From an uncultured Faecalibacterium sp. (GTDB taxonomy: Bacteria > Bacillota > Clostridia > Oscillospirales > Ruminococcaceae), in the NCBI GenBank assembly GCA_934525735.1, contig CAKSZM010000001.1, positions 1-64,000 on the forward strand: a DNA stretch of 64,000 nucleotides, in the 5' to 3' direction. Of this stretch, positions 63,445 to 64,000 are shown piece after piece. Positions within the stretch are counted from its first letter, which is position 1. The number at the start of each line of letters is the position of its first letter. Made by a program: the position numbers and the translations under genes. Under the pieces are notes generated by a model. It had not been told where the DNA came from. It saw only the letters and a list, made by a program, of their open reading frames with translations, and did not search any database.

Positions 63445-63911
63445 TCAGCGGCCTCCTTCTGCTTTTTCCATGCAAGAAAATTCATGATGCCACGCAGCTG
63501 GCCCTCGTAGCCGGAGCAGCGGCAGAGGTTGCCGGACAGATATTCTTTAACCTCTTCCTCGCTGGGGTACGGATTTTCGCGGAACAGCGCCAGCGCATTC
63601 ATGATAAAACCGGGATTGCAGAAGCCGCACTGCTCCGCGCCCTGATCGGCGATGAATCCGCCGAACTCTGCTGCTTCTTTCTGCAGGCCCTCCAGCGTGG
63701 TGACCTTGTGGCCGTCGGCGCGGGCAGCCAGCACCGAGCAGGACAGCACCGGCTTGTCATCCAGAAAAACGGTGCACAGGCCACAGTTGGATGTTTCACA
63801 CCCTCGCTTGACACTTTTGCAGCCATGGGCGCGGACAAAATCGATCAGGAGCATGTCCGGAGCAACGTCCTCCGTTACCATGATCCCATTCAGCATAATA
63901 CGGATCTGCAT
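63441..63911 (-). CDS. Molybdenum hydroxylase iron-sulfur subunit (two 2Fe-2S)
   Basis: A 156-residue subunit. A plant-type 2Fe-2S site (CKSVKRGCETSNCGLCTVFLDDKPVLSC) is followed by the four-helix 2Fe-2S domain (CGFCNPGFIMNALALF and GNLCRCSGYEGQ). It moves electrons from the molybdenum site to FAD. Start directly after the previous stop (TGAATG), ribosome site AGGAGG. Confidence 0.94.
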   Translation of the reverse strand: MQIRIMLNGIMVTEDVAPDMLLIDFVRAHGCKSVKRGCETSNCGLCTVFLDDKPVLSCSVLAARADGHKVTTLEGLQKEAAEFGGFIADQGAEQCGFCNPGFIMNALALFRENPYPSEEEVKEYLSGNLCRCSGYEGQLRGIMNFLAWKKQKEAAE

Positions 63912-64000
63912 TCAGTTTTCCTCCTGTGCGGTACGTTTTTCCAGTTCCAGAACAGCACGCTTCGTCAGGACACCTGACAGATGGCGGCGGTATTCGGCAC
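63912..64000 (-). CDS. Molybdenum hydroxylase FAD-binding subunit, 3' end only
   Basis: Only the last 29 codons are in the window: AEYRRHLSGVLTKRAVLELE..., the characteristic end of the CO-dehydrogenase flavoprotein C-terminal domain. The stop lies directly against the start of the iron-sulfur subunit. The gene continues past the right edge. Confidence 0.75.
   Translation of the reverse strand, partial: AEYRRHLSGVLTKRAVLELEKRTAQEEN

Overview
The window reads as a chromosomal segment of a Gram-positive, low-oxygen gut Clostridia. GC looks to be in the high fifties, codon choice favours G/C third positions, and the mixture of genes (oleate hydratase, TRAP uptake beside a hexuronate-type dehydrogenase, TSCPD protein, YqeB/YqeC/SelD molybdenum hydroxylase cluster) fits an Oscillospiraceae member close to Faecalibacterium. 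The genus call is inference from family knowledge, not from a database match. Nothing looks like a prophage or an integrated conjugative element. The only mobile-looking sequence is a 138-bp palindromic repeat.

Layout. 1-9.1 kb: a mannitol dehydrogenase/fructuronate reductase family enzyme, a small membrane protein on the minus strand, then a sensor kinase, an AraC-type regulator and a TRAP binding lipoprotein in one operon, followed by a complete second TRAP set (binding protein, small and large permease). 9.1-14 kb: ribosomal protein L31 with a long leader, then a four-gene ABC-2/GldG-like export operon. 14-18.1 kb: potABCD polyamine uptake behind a consensus promoter and a structured leader. 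18.1-25.2 kb: repeat element, acyl-ACP thioesterase, a probable new small RNA, IMP dehydrogenase, nicotinate phosphoribosyltransferase, a decayed histidine kinase, small membrane or basic proteins, and tRNA-Leu(UAA). 25.2-36.5 kb: aconitase-family hydratase, PHP phosphoesterase, TSCPD protein, ClpA-like unfoldase, lipid kinase, oleate hydratase, Tat-exported 5'-nucleotidase. 36.5-41.3 kb (minus): asd-dapA-dapB-capA and a free-standing pair of aspartokinase-type ACT domains. 41.4-48 kb: queA-tgt-yajC and TIGR04086 genes, radA and a XerC-like recombinase. 48.5-55.3 kb (minus): amidase, mutS2, recO-yqzL-era-ybeY-phoH. 55.5-64 kb (minus): a ten-gene, tightly overlapping selenium-dependent molybdenum hydroxylase operon running off the right edge.

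How the genes work together. The left part can sense and import an organic acid, plausibly a hexuronate, and reduce it. The dap cluster feeds diaminopimelate/lysine synthesis and carries its own possible feedback module. The right end couples a three-subunit hydroxylase to a dedicated selenium supply (cysteine desulfurase-like enzyme, DUF3343 carrier, YedF, SelD) and cofactor finishing proteins (YqeB, YqeC, XdhC type). It has no selenocysteine or tRNA-selenation genes in view.

The best candidates for undescribed biology are: the promoter-to-terminator RNA at about 19.12-19.31 kb; the structured leader with a start-stop ATGTAA before potA; the stand-alone aspartokinase ACT pair; the C-terminally anchored PotD; and the sensor kinase/regulator/TRAP-binding-protein operon.
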